A stretch of 64,000 nt of DNA from Ignavibacteriota bacterium (GTDB lineage Bacteria; Bacteroidota; Ignavibacteria; Ignavibacteriales; Melioribacteraceae): the NCBI GenBank assembly GCA_002698995.1, contig PAAX01000026.1:372001-436000 (forward strand). The letters run 5' to 3'. Every line of letters starts with the position of its first letter. Within the stretch, counting starts at the first letter, position 1. The position numbers were made by a program, and so were the translations under genes. Shown here in pieces: positions 19,392 through 27,916 of this stretch. Below the pieces are notes generated by a model. The model had not been told where the DNA came from. It worked only from the letters and a program-made list of their open reading frames with translations, and made no database searches.

Positions 19392-21926
19392 TTATGCTTC
19401 TGCGGTAGTAATTGGTTTATTCTGCTTTAATCCGTTTCCGTTAGAAGGTATTGAATTTTCATCTGTATAATTGCATGAATAGCTTCCGGCATATCCATAC
19501 TTATATTTGAACGGGGAATTGTCAATATCGCAAGCATTAATGACAATACCATGAATTTTGATACCGGTCTGTTTCAATTCGTGAACACCCCACTTAAAGC
19601 TGTCTTTCATTGTATAATCATCTCTAACAATTAAGATTGCATCTTTAACATACTTGGCTATAATTAAAGGATCAACAACACGATTAACCGGAGGTGTATC
19701 AATTAGAATATAATCATACTGCAATGTTTCAATATTTTTGATAATCTTAGCAAATATTTCACTTTCCAATATTTCGCTGGAATTATCAAGTATTCCACCA
19801 GGTGGAATTAAATGTAAATCATATTTTGCAGCTCCATTATTTTTAGAAGGTTTTATTAAGCTGTAAATCATTGGATTTATCTTTTGTTCTTTTGCAGCAG
19901 TTATTATTCCGGGAGAATTTTTACTTACATTAAACATATTAGTAAGTCTTCCTCTTTTCAAATCACAGTCAATCATAAGTACTTTTTTATCTGATTGAAC
20001 AAGTAAGAGTGCTAGGTTAGCAACAACCGTAGTTTTACCCGAATTTTCTTCACAGCTTGTAAACATTAGTGTTTTGACTTTATTTTTTGAGTTGTAAATT
20101 TTAGTTCTTAGTATTCTGTATGTTTCTTTATAACCTTCGGCTGTATTCATCATTACAACAAATCTGTCTTCTATTTTCTTGGAATTATAAATTCTCTTTT
20201 TTAATTCCTTGCTATAATTAGGAATTATTGAGAAGATAGGAATTAGGTACTCATTCTCTAAATCATCTAAATGAAGTTTCTTTTTATTGTTTAGTTCAAC
20301 GGCAACTATTAGAAAAATACCGCAGACAAATCCGGCAAATATTCCAATTGATAAATTAAATTGTTTATTAGGAAAGACTGCAATCAGAGGAATTTGTGCC
20401 GGTTCAACGACTGCAATATCCTGAAGTTTTGATAGTTCTGCTAATTTCAGCTCTTCTCTTTTATCTATAAGAAGAGTATATACTTTTTCATAAACACTTT
20501 TCTCTCTTAATAATTCAGCGTATTTGTTTTCCTTTGCCGGTAAAGAAGAAAGCTGAGAATTATATTTAGAAACCAATCCCTCTAAATTATTCTGCTTTGC
20601 TTTTAATGTGTTAATAATAATTTGATAAGCAGTAATTGTATTTTGATTGAATGAAGATAACCGATTTTTTATCTCTGCAATTTGTTCATCAATTTTTACA
20701 ACTTCCGGATGCGATTCCAATTTTCTGTTTAAAGTTTCAATCCGCAGAACTTCAAGATCGGCAAGTTTAAGCATTAAAGATGAGAACGGTGTGTATGCCT
20801 CCGATGATCTTTCGGGAGTTAAATAAGTTTGATCAAAGTAACCTTTATCCTTATACTCATTTTCTATTGCACCTAATTTGTCTTGATATTGATTAAGCTC
20901 CAGATCAACATTTACTTTTTCAACTTCCAATTGACTAAGCAAATCTACAATTTGACTTGAATTTTCATTCATTGAAAGAAGCCGGTTTTTCGATTTGTAG
21001 TCTAAAAGTTCTTCCTCACTTTTCTTCAGGTTTTCAGATATTTCATCAATTTGATCATCAATAAACTTGTAAGAATATCGAATTGCCATTTTCTCTTGAT
21101 CAATTCTTGTTTCCTTAAATTTATCTGCAATTGTATTTGCAATCATTTGTGCTGACTTTGGATTGGTGCTTTCAACAGTAATTCTGAATATGTTAGTCTC
21201 ATCTTCCTGCTGAAGATCAATCATTGATTCTAGCATTTTAATTGCTGCTCTTCCGTTTAGGACAGTAAAATATAATTCCGAATTTGGAACTGCACTAGTC
21301 CAATCTATAATAAACTCAGAAGAAGAAGTATTGATTACGAACGAATTTTCCCGAGGTGATCTGCTGATTAATTTGTTCTTTTCAATATCATATAATTCGT
21401 AAGTATCATCGCTCAGTTTTTTAATTTTATAGCTGTTAGTTGAATTGCTTATAGATTTAAACTCTACAAACCTCGGATAGCTCATTCCATTTGGATTTGC
21501 TACTAAGTATTCATTTATGTAGTTGAGATAATAATCATCTATAATTAACTCTTTCTCGTTAGGTATTACAATCTTATCGAAAACTAAATTTAATTTCAGT
21601 TCATCAATAACTTTATTTAATACTTCGCTCGTTTTAACAAGCTTCATTTCTGTTTCAATCTTATCTGTATTTTTTGATTCTATTATTTGTTTGAATTCAT
21701 CTTGTCTGTATGTATTATCTACATTTTCTTTTTTCATCAAAACAGATGAAGAGTAAGTTTCGGGAACCAGGTAATTAAACATAAGAGCAGCCGAGATAAA
21801 AAAGAAAAGACTAAGTATTAGAATCCATTTTCTCTTCATAATTACATTCAGATATTCCAACAAAGATTTTTCTTTAGAATTAATTGAGAGATTCTGAAAT
21901 AAATTTAAGAAATCATCATTTTTCAT
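19392..21926 (-). CDS. wzc: Wzc-type chain-length determinant with tyrosine autokinase domain
   Basis: An 844-residue fusion of a Wzz co-polymerase and a BY-kinase. The first transmembrane helix is at ~34-52, a long periplasmic coiled-coil region spans ~270-500, and the second helix is at ~530-550 after a proline-rich VVEPAQIPLIAVFPN. The cytoplasmic kinase has Walker A SCEENSGKTTVVANLA, Walker A' VLMIDCDLKRG and Walker B YILIDTPPV. The C-terminus holds the tyrosine cluster FKYKYGYAGSYSCNY, the site of autophosphorylation in this family. It sets polymer length and works with Wzy and the export protein. Confidence 0.93.
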   Translation of the reverse strand: MKNDDFLNLFQNLSINSKEKSLLEYLNVIMKRKWILILSLFFFISAALMFNYLVPETYSSSVLMKKENVDNTYRQDEFKQIIESKNTDKIETEMKLVKTSEVLNKVIDELKLNLVFDKIVIPNEKELIIDDYYLNYINEYLVANPNGMSYPRFVEFKSISNSTNSYKIKKLSDDTYELYDIEKNKLISRSPRENSFVINTSSSEFIIDWTSAVPNSELYFTVLNGRAAIKMLESMIDLQQEDETNIFRITVESTNPKSAQMIANTIADKFKETRIDQEKMAIRYSYKFIDDQIDEISENLKKSEEELLDYKSKNRLLSMNENSSQIVDLLSQLEVEKVNVDLELNQYQDKLGAIENEYKDKGYFDQTYLTPERSSEAYTPFSSLMLKLADLEVLRIETLNRKLESHPEVVKIDEQIAEIKNRLSSFNQNTITAYQIIINTLKAKQNNLEGLVSKYNSQLSSLPAKENKYAELLREKSVYEKVYTLLIDKREELKLAELSKLQDIAVVEPAQIPLIAVFPNKQFNLSIGIFAGFVCGIFLIVAVELNNKKKLHLDDLENEYLIPIFSIIPNYSKELKKRIYNSKKIEDRFVVMMNTAEGYKETYRILRTKIYNSKNKVKTLMFTSCEENSGKTTVVANLALLLVQSDKKVLMIDCDLKRGRLTNMFNVSKNSPGIITAAKEQKINPMIYSLIKPSKNNGAAKYDLHLIPPGGILDNSSEILESEIFAKIIKNIETLQYDYILIDTPPVNRVVDPLIIAKYVKDAILIVRDDYTMKDSFKWGVHELKQTGIKIHGIVINACDIDNSPFKYKYGYAGSYSCNYTDENSIPSNGNGLKQNKPITTAEA

Positions 21927-21958
21927 TTTAATTTCCCCTTATTTGTTGGCATTTTGAT

Positions 21959-22567
21959 TTAATTACTTACTACAATTGTTACAACTGCCGCAATAACAGC
22001 TGCAAATGCCGACAAAATAACTGATGTATTTCTAGCTCCTCCAAACCATATTTGCGTAACGTATATTTTATCGCCCGGCAATATTTTTATATCATTTTCT
22101 GTTGCACCATCTTCCAATATTTCTTCCATATCAATAGTTATCTCAGAGTTGTTTCTTGTTACTATAACTTCGCTTAAATCTGAATCCTGTGTTTGACCAC
22201 CTGCAATCCCAATTACATCGGTAATTGTTTCAATTCCTGTTATATAGTAAGTACCAGGATTTCTTACTTCACCAAGTACATTTACTCTGAATAGCGGTTC
22301 AATTGAAAGTTCAGGAGTACGATAAATTGAATTATACTTCTCAGTAATTTCATTTTTTAATACTTCATAAGGTTTTGAGTGATTATCAATCGGATCTAAA
22401 AAAGGAAGCTTTAAAGTATTGTTCTCGAGTACGTAATACTCACCCGATACACTCTCGGGAATATTGAATATTGTAATTCTTATTCCGTCAAGAGGTTTTA
22501 ATTGCTGCGCATAACTGCTGCAAAACAGAATTAGAATGCAGTACAATATAATCGCCCGTTTTTTCAT
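21959..22567 (-). CDS. Wza-like polysaccharide export protein (short form)
   Basis: A 202-residue protein with an N-terminal signal peptide (hydrophobic core to about residue 20, FCSSYAQ), a Poly_export domain (ITIFNIPESVSGEYYV to LPFLDPI) and one SLBB-like domain (NVLGEVRNPGTYYITG to GDKIYVTQIW). It is about half the length of E. coli Wza and ends in a hydrophobic helix (VILSAFAAVIAAVVTIVVSN). Wza-type proteins form the export channel next to Wzc. The lack of further SLBB repeats and the hydrophobic tail suggest a periplasmic adaptor or inner-membrane-anchored form. No clear lipobox is seen. Confidence 0.82.
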   Translation of the reverse strand: MKKRAIILYCILILFCSSYAQQLKPLDGIRITIFNIPESVSGEYYVLENNTLKLPFLDPIDNHSKPYEVLKNEITEKYNSIYRTPELSIEPLFRVNVLGEVRNPGTYYITGIETITDVIGIAGGQTQDSDLSEVIVTRNNSEITIDMEEILEDGATENDIKILPGDKIYVTQIWFGGARNTSVILSAFAAVIAAVVTIVVSN

Positions 22568-22607
22568 TGCTTACCTCTAAAATATTGTTATTATTTTGGC
22601 AGGATTT

Positions 22608-23102
22608 TTATAAGGAAAATTCTACTACTTTCGTTTTAATTTTTTTAACCACTTTTGCCGGAACTCCCATAGCAACTGCGTTTGAAGGTATATCCTTGGT
22701 AACTACTGCACCGGCTCCGACTATAGCATTTTCACCGATTGTCACTCCGCACAAAATAGTGCTGGATGAACCAATGCTTGCCCCTTTTTTTACGTAGGTT
22801 TCAGTTACATGCCAGTCCGCTTCAGTCTGTAATTCGCCATTTTCATTTGTAGCTCTTGGATACTTGTCATTTATAAAGGTAACATTGTGGCCAACAAAAA
22901 CATTGTCCTCTATATGAACTCCTTCACAAATGAATGTGTGGGAAGATATTTTGCAATTCTTACCGATAAAAGCATTTTTCTGAATTTCAACAAATGTTCC
23001 AATTTTAGTGTTATCATCAATTGAACAGCCGTACAAATTAACAAAGTCGTAAATCTTAACATTCTCACCAATTTTAACATTATTGATATTTTGCTTATCC
23101 AC
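22608..23102 (-). CDS. WlbB/WbpD-like sugar N-acyltransferase
   Basis: A 164-residue left-handed beta-helix acyltransferase. Hexapeptide repeats run almost from the start ([17 protein letters not shown], then [16 protein letters not shown]) to the tail ([13 protein letters not shown]). The segment [17 protein letters not shown] matches the N-acetyltransferases that act on 3-amino-3-deoxy-UDP-GlcNAc-uronate. The gene directly follows a Gfo/Idh/MocA oxidoreductase by 20 bases, the usual partner. It would acetylate the new amino group using acetyl-CoA. Confidence 0.85.
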   Translation of the reverse strand: MDKQNINNVKIGENVKIYDFVNLYGCSIDDNTKIGTFVEIQKNAFIGKNCKISSHTFICEGVHIEDNVFVGHNVTFINDKYPRATNENGELQTEADWHVTETYVKKGASIGSSSTILCGVTIGENAIVGAGAVVTKDIPSNAVAMGVPAKVVKKIKTKVVEFSL

Positions 23103-23122
23103 GTTATCACCTTATTGATTAT

Positions 23123-24214
23123 TTATACAAAAGATTTTTTTCTTCTGTTATTTTTGAATTCTACTTTATCTTTTTTAATCATTTCCGGATTTGTTTTATG
23201 ATTGAAACCATTATCTATCTTTACCGTTAACCCATTATTTTTAATCGAATGTTCAGCAGCTTCAAGAATTTGGACTATTTTTAATCCATCTCTTCCGTTA
23301 GTTAACGGTTCTCTCTTTTCTATTATTGATTGAAGAAATTCTTTTGCCGCAAGAGATAATGCTTCGGTCTGCATAACCTTTGGAGAATACATATCACCGG
23401 TTCTATATTGAACAAGCATTTTATGTATACATTCTTTTGATTTGATTTCAACACCGCAGTCATATACCTTTATCTTTTCCGAATTTTCCATATCGTCAAA
23501 CACAAGCATTTTTTTATCACCGGCAACAATCATCTTTCTTATTTTAATTGGAGAAGTCCAATTAACATGAAAATGCGCAAAGCAATTATCTTCTTTAAAG
23601 TTTAGTGATAATTGTGCAATATTCTCATGCTCATTAAAGTTTGAAACCCCGCAGGCTGTGAGTGAAGAAACAGTTTTATCCGGAATTAAATAATACATTA
23701 TAGATAGATCATGCGGAGTTAAATCCCAAATAACATTTACATCATGCTGAAAAAGACCAAGATTTATTCTAACCGAATCGAAGTAAATTATATTGCCAAG
23801 TTCACCGTTCGAAATAATTTCTTTCATTTTTCTAACTGCACCGGTATATAAAAAAGTATGATCTACAAATAATCTAAGATCATTTTCTTCAGCAATTTTT
23901 ATTAGTTCTTCGGCATGATTTGATTTGGCAGTGAACGGTTTTTCAACCCAAATATGTTTTCCGGAAAGCAAAGCCTCCTTTGCTATTTGATAATGAGAAC
24001 CAACAGGTGTTGCTACTACTACTGCATCAATATTCTTATCAAGCAGTTTTTTGTAATCAAGTTCAGTAGTGATGTTGGGGAACTTTGATTTGATATACTC
24101 TAGTCTCTCTTCATCAAAATCGCAGACTGTTATACTTGCAACTTCTTTTATAGAGTGAAAATTTCTAATCAGGTTTGGTCCCCAATATCCGGCTCCTATA
24201 ATTCCAATTTTCAT
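23123..24214 (-). CDS. Gfo/Idh/MocA oxidoreductase (WlbA-like)
   Basis: A 363-residue NAD(P)-dependent oxidoreductase. The cofactor motif is GIIGAGYWGPNLIRNFHS, and EKPF in HIWVEKPFTAKSNHAEEL is the family signature. The substrate half includes WDLTPHDLSIMYYL. Enzymes of this subgroup oxidise C3 of UDP-N-acetylglucosaminuronate. With the aminotransferase at 25686 and the acyltransferase at 22608 it would give a 2,3-diacetamido uronic acid. The UDP-sugar 6-dehydrogenase needed before it is not in the window. Confidence 0.87.
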   Translation of the reverse strand: MKIGIIGAGYWGPNLIRNFHSIKEVASITVCDFDEERLEYIKSKFPNITTELDYKKLLDKNIDAVVVATPVGSHYQIAKEALLSGKHIWVEKPFTAKSNHAEELIKIAEENDLRLFVDHTFLYTGAVRKMKEIISNGELGNIIYFDSVRINLGLFQHDVNVIWDLTPHDLSIMYYLIPDKTVSSLTACGVSNFNEHENIAQLSLNFKEDNCFAHFHVNWTSPIKIRKMIVAGDKKMLVFDDMENSEKIKVYDCGVEIKSKECIHKMLVQYRTGDMYSPKVMQTEALSLAAKEFLQSIIEKREPLTNGRDGLKIVQILEAAEHSIKNNGLTVKIDNGFNHKTNPEMIKKDKVEFKNNRRKKSFV

Positions 24215-24228
24215 AATAACCTCAAGAT

Positions 24229-25671
24229 TTATTTCCCTTTTGCAAAAATCATTGCTGGTAAAGTTTTGATTATGTATTCAATGTCGTTAATCGGTGACAT
24301 AACATATGTGTAATAAATATCCATAATTGTAGAATCGAGAAATGATACTTTATTTCTTCCGAAAATCTGCCAAAACCCGGTACAACCAGGAAGAACCTGC
24401 AGTCTTCTTTTCTGCCATGATTTATAATTCTCATATTCATAAGGAAGACATGGACGCGGACCAACTAAACTCATATCCCCTTTAATTACATTAAACAGCT
24501 GCGGCAGTTCATCAATAGAAGTTTTTCTTATAAACTTACCAACTTTAGTTATTCTATTTTCATTTATAACTTTGAATTCATCATTCCCTTCTTGATTTGT
24601 TTTGATGAATTTTATCATATCATTTTTTCTTTTGACATCATCAGACTCATCAATAGTCATAGAGCGGAATTTATAAAACTTGAATGTTTTACCGCACATA
24701 CCAACTCTTTCCTGTGCATAAATTGCCGGACCTTTTGAAGTTAATCTTATTATTAAAAATGTGATGAGGTAGAGCGGAGAAAGAATTATGATTCCAATTG
24801 AAGCAAAAAACAAATCAAATATTCTTTTATAGAGGAGAAATCTTTTTAATTTCTTTGAGGGTTTTGAGGAATGAATACTTAAAAGCGGAACTTCGTAATA
24901 GGTTTCAGGAGAGATTTTTTCATTAATAATCTCAAATTTTTCGGATGCTAATCTTATGCAAATATCAAGATCATCCAGTTCATCAAGTTTTTCCAAAATT
25001 GTAGAGTAATCGTTATCTTCAAATGAAATAATAATCTCATCAATTTTTTTTGATCTTACTATTTCATTTAATTTCGAAATGCTCCCCAAATAATTTATAC
25101 CGGAAATGAATTCATTCTTCTCATTATTCTTATCAAACAAAATTCCAATTATGTTGATTGGTAATGAATTATTAATTAAATACTCGGCTGAAATTATCTT
25201 TGAGAAATTTCCGGTTCCAACCAAAAGAATATTATTCCTTAATAACTTTCTTGAAAGCAATCGGTATAAATTTGTGAATAGATAAATTCTTAATAAAAGA
25301 AGAGAAATACTAAGCAGCGCAAGATTCAGTACACAGTCAATTAGATTTTTGTCAATAAAAATATTTAGTAAGAAAAGAACAAATAAAGTAACAAATAAAA
25401 GTTTGATTAAAGCTGCTGCCAGTTTTTGTAAATGTAATTTTCTGTTTAGAATTACATTTATCTTATAAAGATCCGAATTTCTGAAAACAAATAAAATTAG
25501 TGACGAATATAGAATTAATTTGAATAACAATTCAATTAAATTATGAAGTTGATCCAAGGCACTTAATCCGCTATTGTTGAGCACGGAATAATTTGCAATT
25601 ATAATACCGATTGATATTATCATCATATCAAAGAATAAAAAAGCTATTTTATAGCGCGGTATATTCAGCAT
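24229..25671 (-). CDS. Polyprenyl-phosphate phosphoglycosyltransferase (WbaP/WcaJ-type)
   Basis: A 480-residue initiating enzyme. Four hydrophobic helices fill the first ~140 residues, a Rossmann-like domain follows (NILLVGTGNFSKIISAE), and the C-terminal catalytic domain begins KRIFDLFFASIGIIILSP. Diagnostic motifs are FKFYKFRSM, SIDELPQLFNVIKGDMSLVG and PRPCLPYEYENY. It transfers a sugar-1-phosphate from a UDP-sugar to undecaprenyl phosphate, starting each repeat unit. Fourteen-base gaps on both sides show operon membership. Confidence 0.92.
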   Translation of the reverse strand: MLNIPRYKIAFLFFDMMIISIGIIIANYSVLNNSGLSALDQLHNLIELLFKLILYSSLILFVFRNSDLYKINVILNRKLHLQKLAAALIKLLFVTLFVLFLLNIFIDKNLIDCVLNLALLSISLLLLRIYLFTNLYRLLSRKLLRNNILLVGTGNFSKIISAEYLINNSLPINIIGILFDKNNEKNEFISGINYLGSISKLNEIVRSKKIDEIIISFEDNDYSTILEKLDELDDLDICIRLASEKFEIINEKISPETYYEVPLLSIHSSKPSKKLKRFLLYKRIFDLFFASIGIIILSPLYLITFLIIRLTSKGPAIYAQERVGMCGKTFKFYKFRSMTIDESDDVKRKNDMIKFIKTNQEGNDEFKVINENRITKVGKFIRKTSIDELPQLFNVIKGDMSLVGPRPCLPYEYENYKSWQKRRLQVLPGCTGFWQIFGRNKVSFLDSTIMDIYYTYVMSPINDIEYIIKTLPAMIFAKGK

Positions 25672-25685
25672 AACAACTCTTAATT

Positions 25686-26870
25686 TTATTTAGGAATTTT
25701 TTGAAAGATTAATTCTTCAATTTCCTTTTCGGAAGAACTTTTGAAACGGTTACCATTTGTGAAGAATACTTTTATTTTAAGACAGACATAATCAACTTGA
25801 GAAATTGTCATTTCAGGATAGATTGGAAGGGACAAGCAATTATCAGCCAGACTTTCAGTTACAGGAAAATCTCCTTTTTTATGTCCCATATAAGAAAAGC
25901 AATTCTGTAAATGAATAGGAACCGGGTAATGCATTCCGGTTGAGATTCCTTCATCTAGTAAATACTGAGATAATTTTCTTCTTGTGTTGTCGTTTTCTCT
26001 AACTTGAATAACATATAAATGATAGACATGTTTTGCATAATTCATTTCTTTTGGAAGAATAATATCATCAATACCGGAAAGGAGTTCATTGTATCTTTCT
26101 GCAATTTCTCTTCTTTTCTTTGTCCACTCTTCAATGTATTTCATTTTAACATTAAGAACAGCTCCTTGAAATCCTTCCATTCTATAATTGTGACCATAAA
26201 CATCATGGTAATATTTTTGGCTTTGTCCTTGATCTCGCATCATTCTAAATTTAACAGCGATGTTATCATCATTTGTTACTACTGCACCGGCTTCACCATA
26301 TGCACCAAGATTTTTTCCGGGATAAAAACTAAAAGAAGCTGCCTCGGAAAGACTTCCGACTTTTGCTCCTTTAAATTCTGCTAAATGTGCTTGTGCAGCA
26401 TCCTCAACAAGATGTATTTTATATTTTTTTGCAATCCTTAATAGTTCATCCATATTTGCCGGCTGCCCGTACAAATGAACTGCAACTATAGCTTTGGTTC
26501 TAGGTGTTATAGCTTTTTCAACTTCAACCGGATCAATGTTGTAACTATCTTTCTCACAATCAACAAATACCGGCTGGGCACCGCAAAGTGTAACTCCCCA
26601 TGCCGTTGCAATAAAAGTATTTGCCGGAATAATAACTTCATCTTCCGGGCCAATTCCCAATGCCCACAGAGCCATATGATTTCCCGCAGTTCCCGAAGAA
26701 ACTCCCAAGCAATGCTTTACATTATGTTTCTCTGCAAATTTAATTTGAAATTCCTTAACCGAATCTCCTAACACAAATTGTGAATTATTAAGAACATCTT
26801 GAATAGCCTTATTAATCTCAAAGCTTATGTTTTCATATTGGGTTTTTAAATCTAGAAATGGAACCTTCAT
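25686..26870 (-). CDS. DegT/DnrJ/EryC1 aminotransferase (WlbC/WbpE-like), first gene of the exopolysaccharide operon
   Basis: A 394-residue PLP-dependent sugar aminotransferase. Key parts are GVSSGTAGNHMALWALG, the VEDAAQAHLAEF strand and the PLP lysine in SFYPGKNLGAYGEAGAV. In combination with the Gfo/Idh/MocA and hexapeptide genes just downstream it matches the 3-aminotransferase step to 2,3-diamino uronic acids. It is the first gene after a 376-base gap that holds a sigma-54 promoter, so it leads the transcript. About 140 bases separate the predicted start of transcription from the ATG. Confidence 0.88.
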   Translation of the reverse strand: MKVPFLDLKTQYENISFEINKAIQDVLNNSQFVLGDSVKEFQIKFAEKHNVKHCLGVSSGTAGNHMALWALGIGPEDEVIIPANTFIATAWGVTLCGAQPVFVDCEKDSYNIDPVEVEKAITPRTKAIVAVHLYGQPANMDELLRIAKKYKIHLVEDAAQAHLAEFKGAKVGSLSEAASFSFYPGKNLGAYGEAGAVVTNDDNIAVKFRMMRDQGQSQKYYHDVYGHNYRMEGFQGAVLNVKMKYIEEWTKKRREIAERYNELLSGIDDIILPKEMNYAKHVYHLYVIQVRENDNTRRKLSQYLLDEGISTGMHYPVPIHLQNCFSYMGHKKGDFPVTESLADNCLSLPIYPEMTISQVDYVCLKIKVFFTNGNRFKSSSEKEIEELIFQKIPK

Positions 26871-27010
26871 GTTAATCTCGTTTTTATTTTTGAATGGAGT
26901 TAATTGTTAATTTTAAAATGAAGCTCCGCTTATGTAAGTCACATTTGCTTACTCTTATGAATTATTATTTTAGGATTGCAACATATTTTCAGAACATTGA
27001 ATACTTTTGA

Positions 27011-27026
27011 CGCAATAAGAATGCCA
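27011..27026 (-). promoter_or_regulatory. Sigma-54 promoter P2 of the exopolysaccharide operon
   Basis: Read on the minus strand this is TGGCATTCTTATTGCG. It carries the -24 GG and -12 GC elements at the correct 12-base offset and matches TGGCAC-N5-TTGCW at nearly all fixed positions. It points into the operon starting at 26870. A sigma-54 activator gene lies about 900 bases upstream. The rest of the 26871-27246 gap is AT-rich and shows no gene. Confidence 0.8.
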
Positions 27027-27086
27027 TTAAAAGAGATGTATATTTATTATGTTTTATGAACAAATGATTGCTGGAAGGAAAAATCA

Positions 27087-27101
27087 GTAAAAGTATTTTA
27101 C
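27087..27101. promoter_or_regulatory. Putative activator-binding palindrome upstream of P2
   Basis: GTAAAA-GTA-TTTTAC is a perfect inverted repeat about 70 bases upstream of the P2 -24 box, the normal place for an enhancer of an NtrC-type activator. The same arms occur upstream of P1 (27880-27894). A weaker GTAAAA half-site lies at 27149. Confidence 0.6.
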
Positions 27102-27246
27102 CTTTTATTAAAGATTTTTTACTGAATTAATAAATAAAGCTTTGAACCGTAAAATTTTTATCATTGGCTGAAATTGAGGTTGTGCTGGTCTTATATATAA
27201 TTGAAAATTGGTTTGTAAGTATTTACTGGGTCTATAATCAAAATTA

Positions 27247-27750
27247 TTATTTAGGAAAACTGTTTTGATTATGAAATGAATTACTTGATGGTTTCTTTGG
27301 AATAAATTCGTTACCGATTTTTTCCAAATCCAATATTATAACTTCGGAGTTCTCAAAATTAATTGTCCCTTTTATGTATTTACTTTTTAACTGAGGTTCT
27401 AAAATTTCCTCGGTATCTTTATAATAAGTATCATGAATAACAATATGGTGAATTTGATCTACTAAAAAGTAAAACTTCAATCCATCTGCATCATAAAGGA
27501 GTAATCTTGTTTTTTCGGAAAGTGATTCTTGGTTAAGGATAAGCAGTTTTGAAATGTTTATTAAATGATAAAGGTAGTCATCAACAATAATTTTACTTAC
27601 AAGCGATTTGTTGTAAGTCTCGGGAAGCTCAACATATTTCATTTTCAGAATGTTATTAATCTTTGCAATGTCGGTGCAAAATTTCCTTTTTGAAATTTCA
27701 TAGATTATTAATCCTTGAGCGTTCTTTATTTCATTTTCATTTTCTAGCAT
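27247..27750 (-). CDS. CheW-like domain protein
   Basis: A 167-residue protein whose order of hydrophobic strands fits a single CheW-like domain: GLIIYEISKRKFCTDIAKI at the start, LINISKLLIL, then TRLLLYDADGLKFYFLVDQI and a late GTINFENSEVIILDLEKI. CheW domains couple sensory proteins to kinases. The last ~20 residues are a polar tail. It stands alone between the regulator and the exopolysaccharide operon, with a sigma-54 promoter in front. It may link surface sensing to polymer output, which is inference. The fold call is from pattern only. Confidence 0.65.
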   Translation of the reverse strand: MLENENEIKNAQGLIIYEISKRKFCTDIAKINNILKMKYVELPETYNKSLVSKIIVDDYLYHLINISKLLILNQESLSEKTRLLLYDADGLKFYFLVDQIHHIVIHDTYYKDTEEILEPQLKSKYIKGTINFENSEVIILDLEKIGNEFIPKKPSSNSFHNQNSFPK

Positions 27751-27783
27751 TAGAACATTGTATTTTTGGTGACCGTTATCAAA

Positions 27784-27799
27784 GGCAATAAAAATGCCA
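27784..27799 (-). promoter_or_regulatory. Sigma-54 promoter P1 of the CheW-like gene
   Basis: On the minus strand the sequence is TGGCATTTTTATTGCC, with GG and GC elements spaced as in sigma-54 promoters. It shares TGGCATT-N2-TATTGC with P2. The predicted transcript would begin around 27774, some 24 bases before the ATG at 27750. Confidence 0.78.
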
Positions 27800-27860
27800 C
27801 AATTATCCTTTGATTAAAGATGTGAAATTGAATTTATTTTGAGAAGGTTTGTATAAATAA

Positions 27861-27895
27861 GTAAAGTAATTTTATAGCTGTAAAATATTTTTACA
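27861..27895. promoter_or_regulatory. Putative tandem activator sites upstream of P1
   Basis: TGTAAAA-TAT-TTTTACA at 27879-27895 is a perfect 17-base palindrome containing the same arms as the site upstream of P2. A second, looser copy (GTAAAG-TAA-TTTTAT) is at 27861-27875, centred 19 bases away, about two helical turns. Both lie 70-100 bases upstream of P1. Confidence 0.6.
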
Positions 27896-27916
27896 AATTA
27901 ATATTGATGTTATTTT

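Noticed and set aside
26934-27005. Second sigma-54 promoter near 26980 (minus strand TTGCA after TCTGAAAATATG)
   Set aside because: The -12 part fits but the -24 GG element is missing; P2 at 27011-27026 is much better.
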